Shown in pieces: positions 5,496-5,511 of a stretch of 5,511 nt of DNA (positions are counted from its first letter, which is position 1; every line of letters begins with the position of its first letter). The DNA comes from Planctomycetales bacterium. GTDB taxonomy: Bacteria > Planctomycetota > Phycisphaerae > SM23-33. Made by a program: the position numbers and the translations under genes. The stretch is from NCBI GenBank assembly GCA_030631125.1, contig DAOVLS010000184.1, forward strand, positions 1 through 5,511, read 5' to 3'. The notes under the pieces were generated by a model that worked only from the letters and a program-made list of their open reading frames with translations, was not told the DNA's origin and did not search any database.

Positions 5496-5511
5496 GTTCC
5501 ACGTTCTCCGA

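Overview
The window (about 54% G+C by eye) most likely comes from a planctomycete-type environmental bacterium, possibly of the Phycisphaerae side. Three things point that way. One exported protein ends in a PEP-CTERM sorting tail. The intergenic DNA carries short degenerate repeat arrays and a palindrome of a style I know from planctomycete genomes. The minus-strand gene has a secreted domain that I associate mainly with planctomycetes and related phyla. This assignment is an inference, because no rRNA or other marker gene is present.

Layout. Positions 2-232 hold the 3' end of a small plus-strand gene whose product looks like the C-terminal part of an FtsL/FtsB-type division protein. A 209-bp spacer follows (233-441). 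About 70% of it is repeats: GGGANNN heptads (x4), a 9-bp direct duplication, a 46-bp imperfect palindrome, TTCGNNN heptads (x4) and a CTCYGTGNN 9-mer array (x3). Positions 442-2523 encode a 693-residue beta-helix repeat protein with two membrane helices near its C-terminus. Its centre is a tandem array of five units of about 147 bp. Positions 2641-3924 encode an exported PEP-CTERM protein with a probable TIM-barrel, glycosidase-like fold, preceded by an extended -10 promoter and a strong Shine-Dalgarno sequence. The 365-bp convergent spacer (3925-4289) holds a perfect 28-bp palindrome and, at its right end, an intrinsic terminator reading leftwards. Positions 4290-5495 (minus strand) encode a protein of unknown function with a planctomycete-type secreted two-domain architecture. 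Its reading frame stays open to the right edge, so its start is uncertain.

How the genes relate. I see no operon that joins them. The beta-helix gene and the PEP-CTERM gene are co-directional but separated by 117 bp that contains the second gene's own promoter. The last gene is convergent. The PEP-CTERM protein and the minus-strand protein may both act outside the cytoplasm on polymers, but nothing in the sequence links them functionally. The observations most worth following are the mosaic of short-period repeats at 240-430, the recently expanded repeats with an aligned cysteine ladder inside the beta-helix protein, and the uncharacterised barrel protein with a D-x-E motif.
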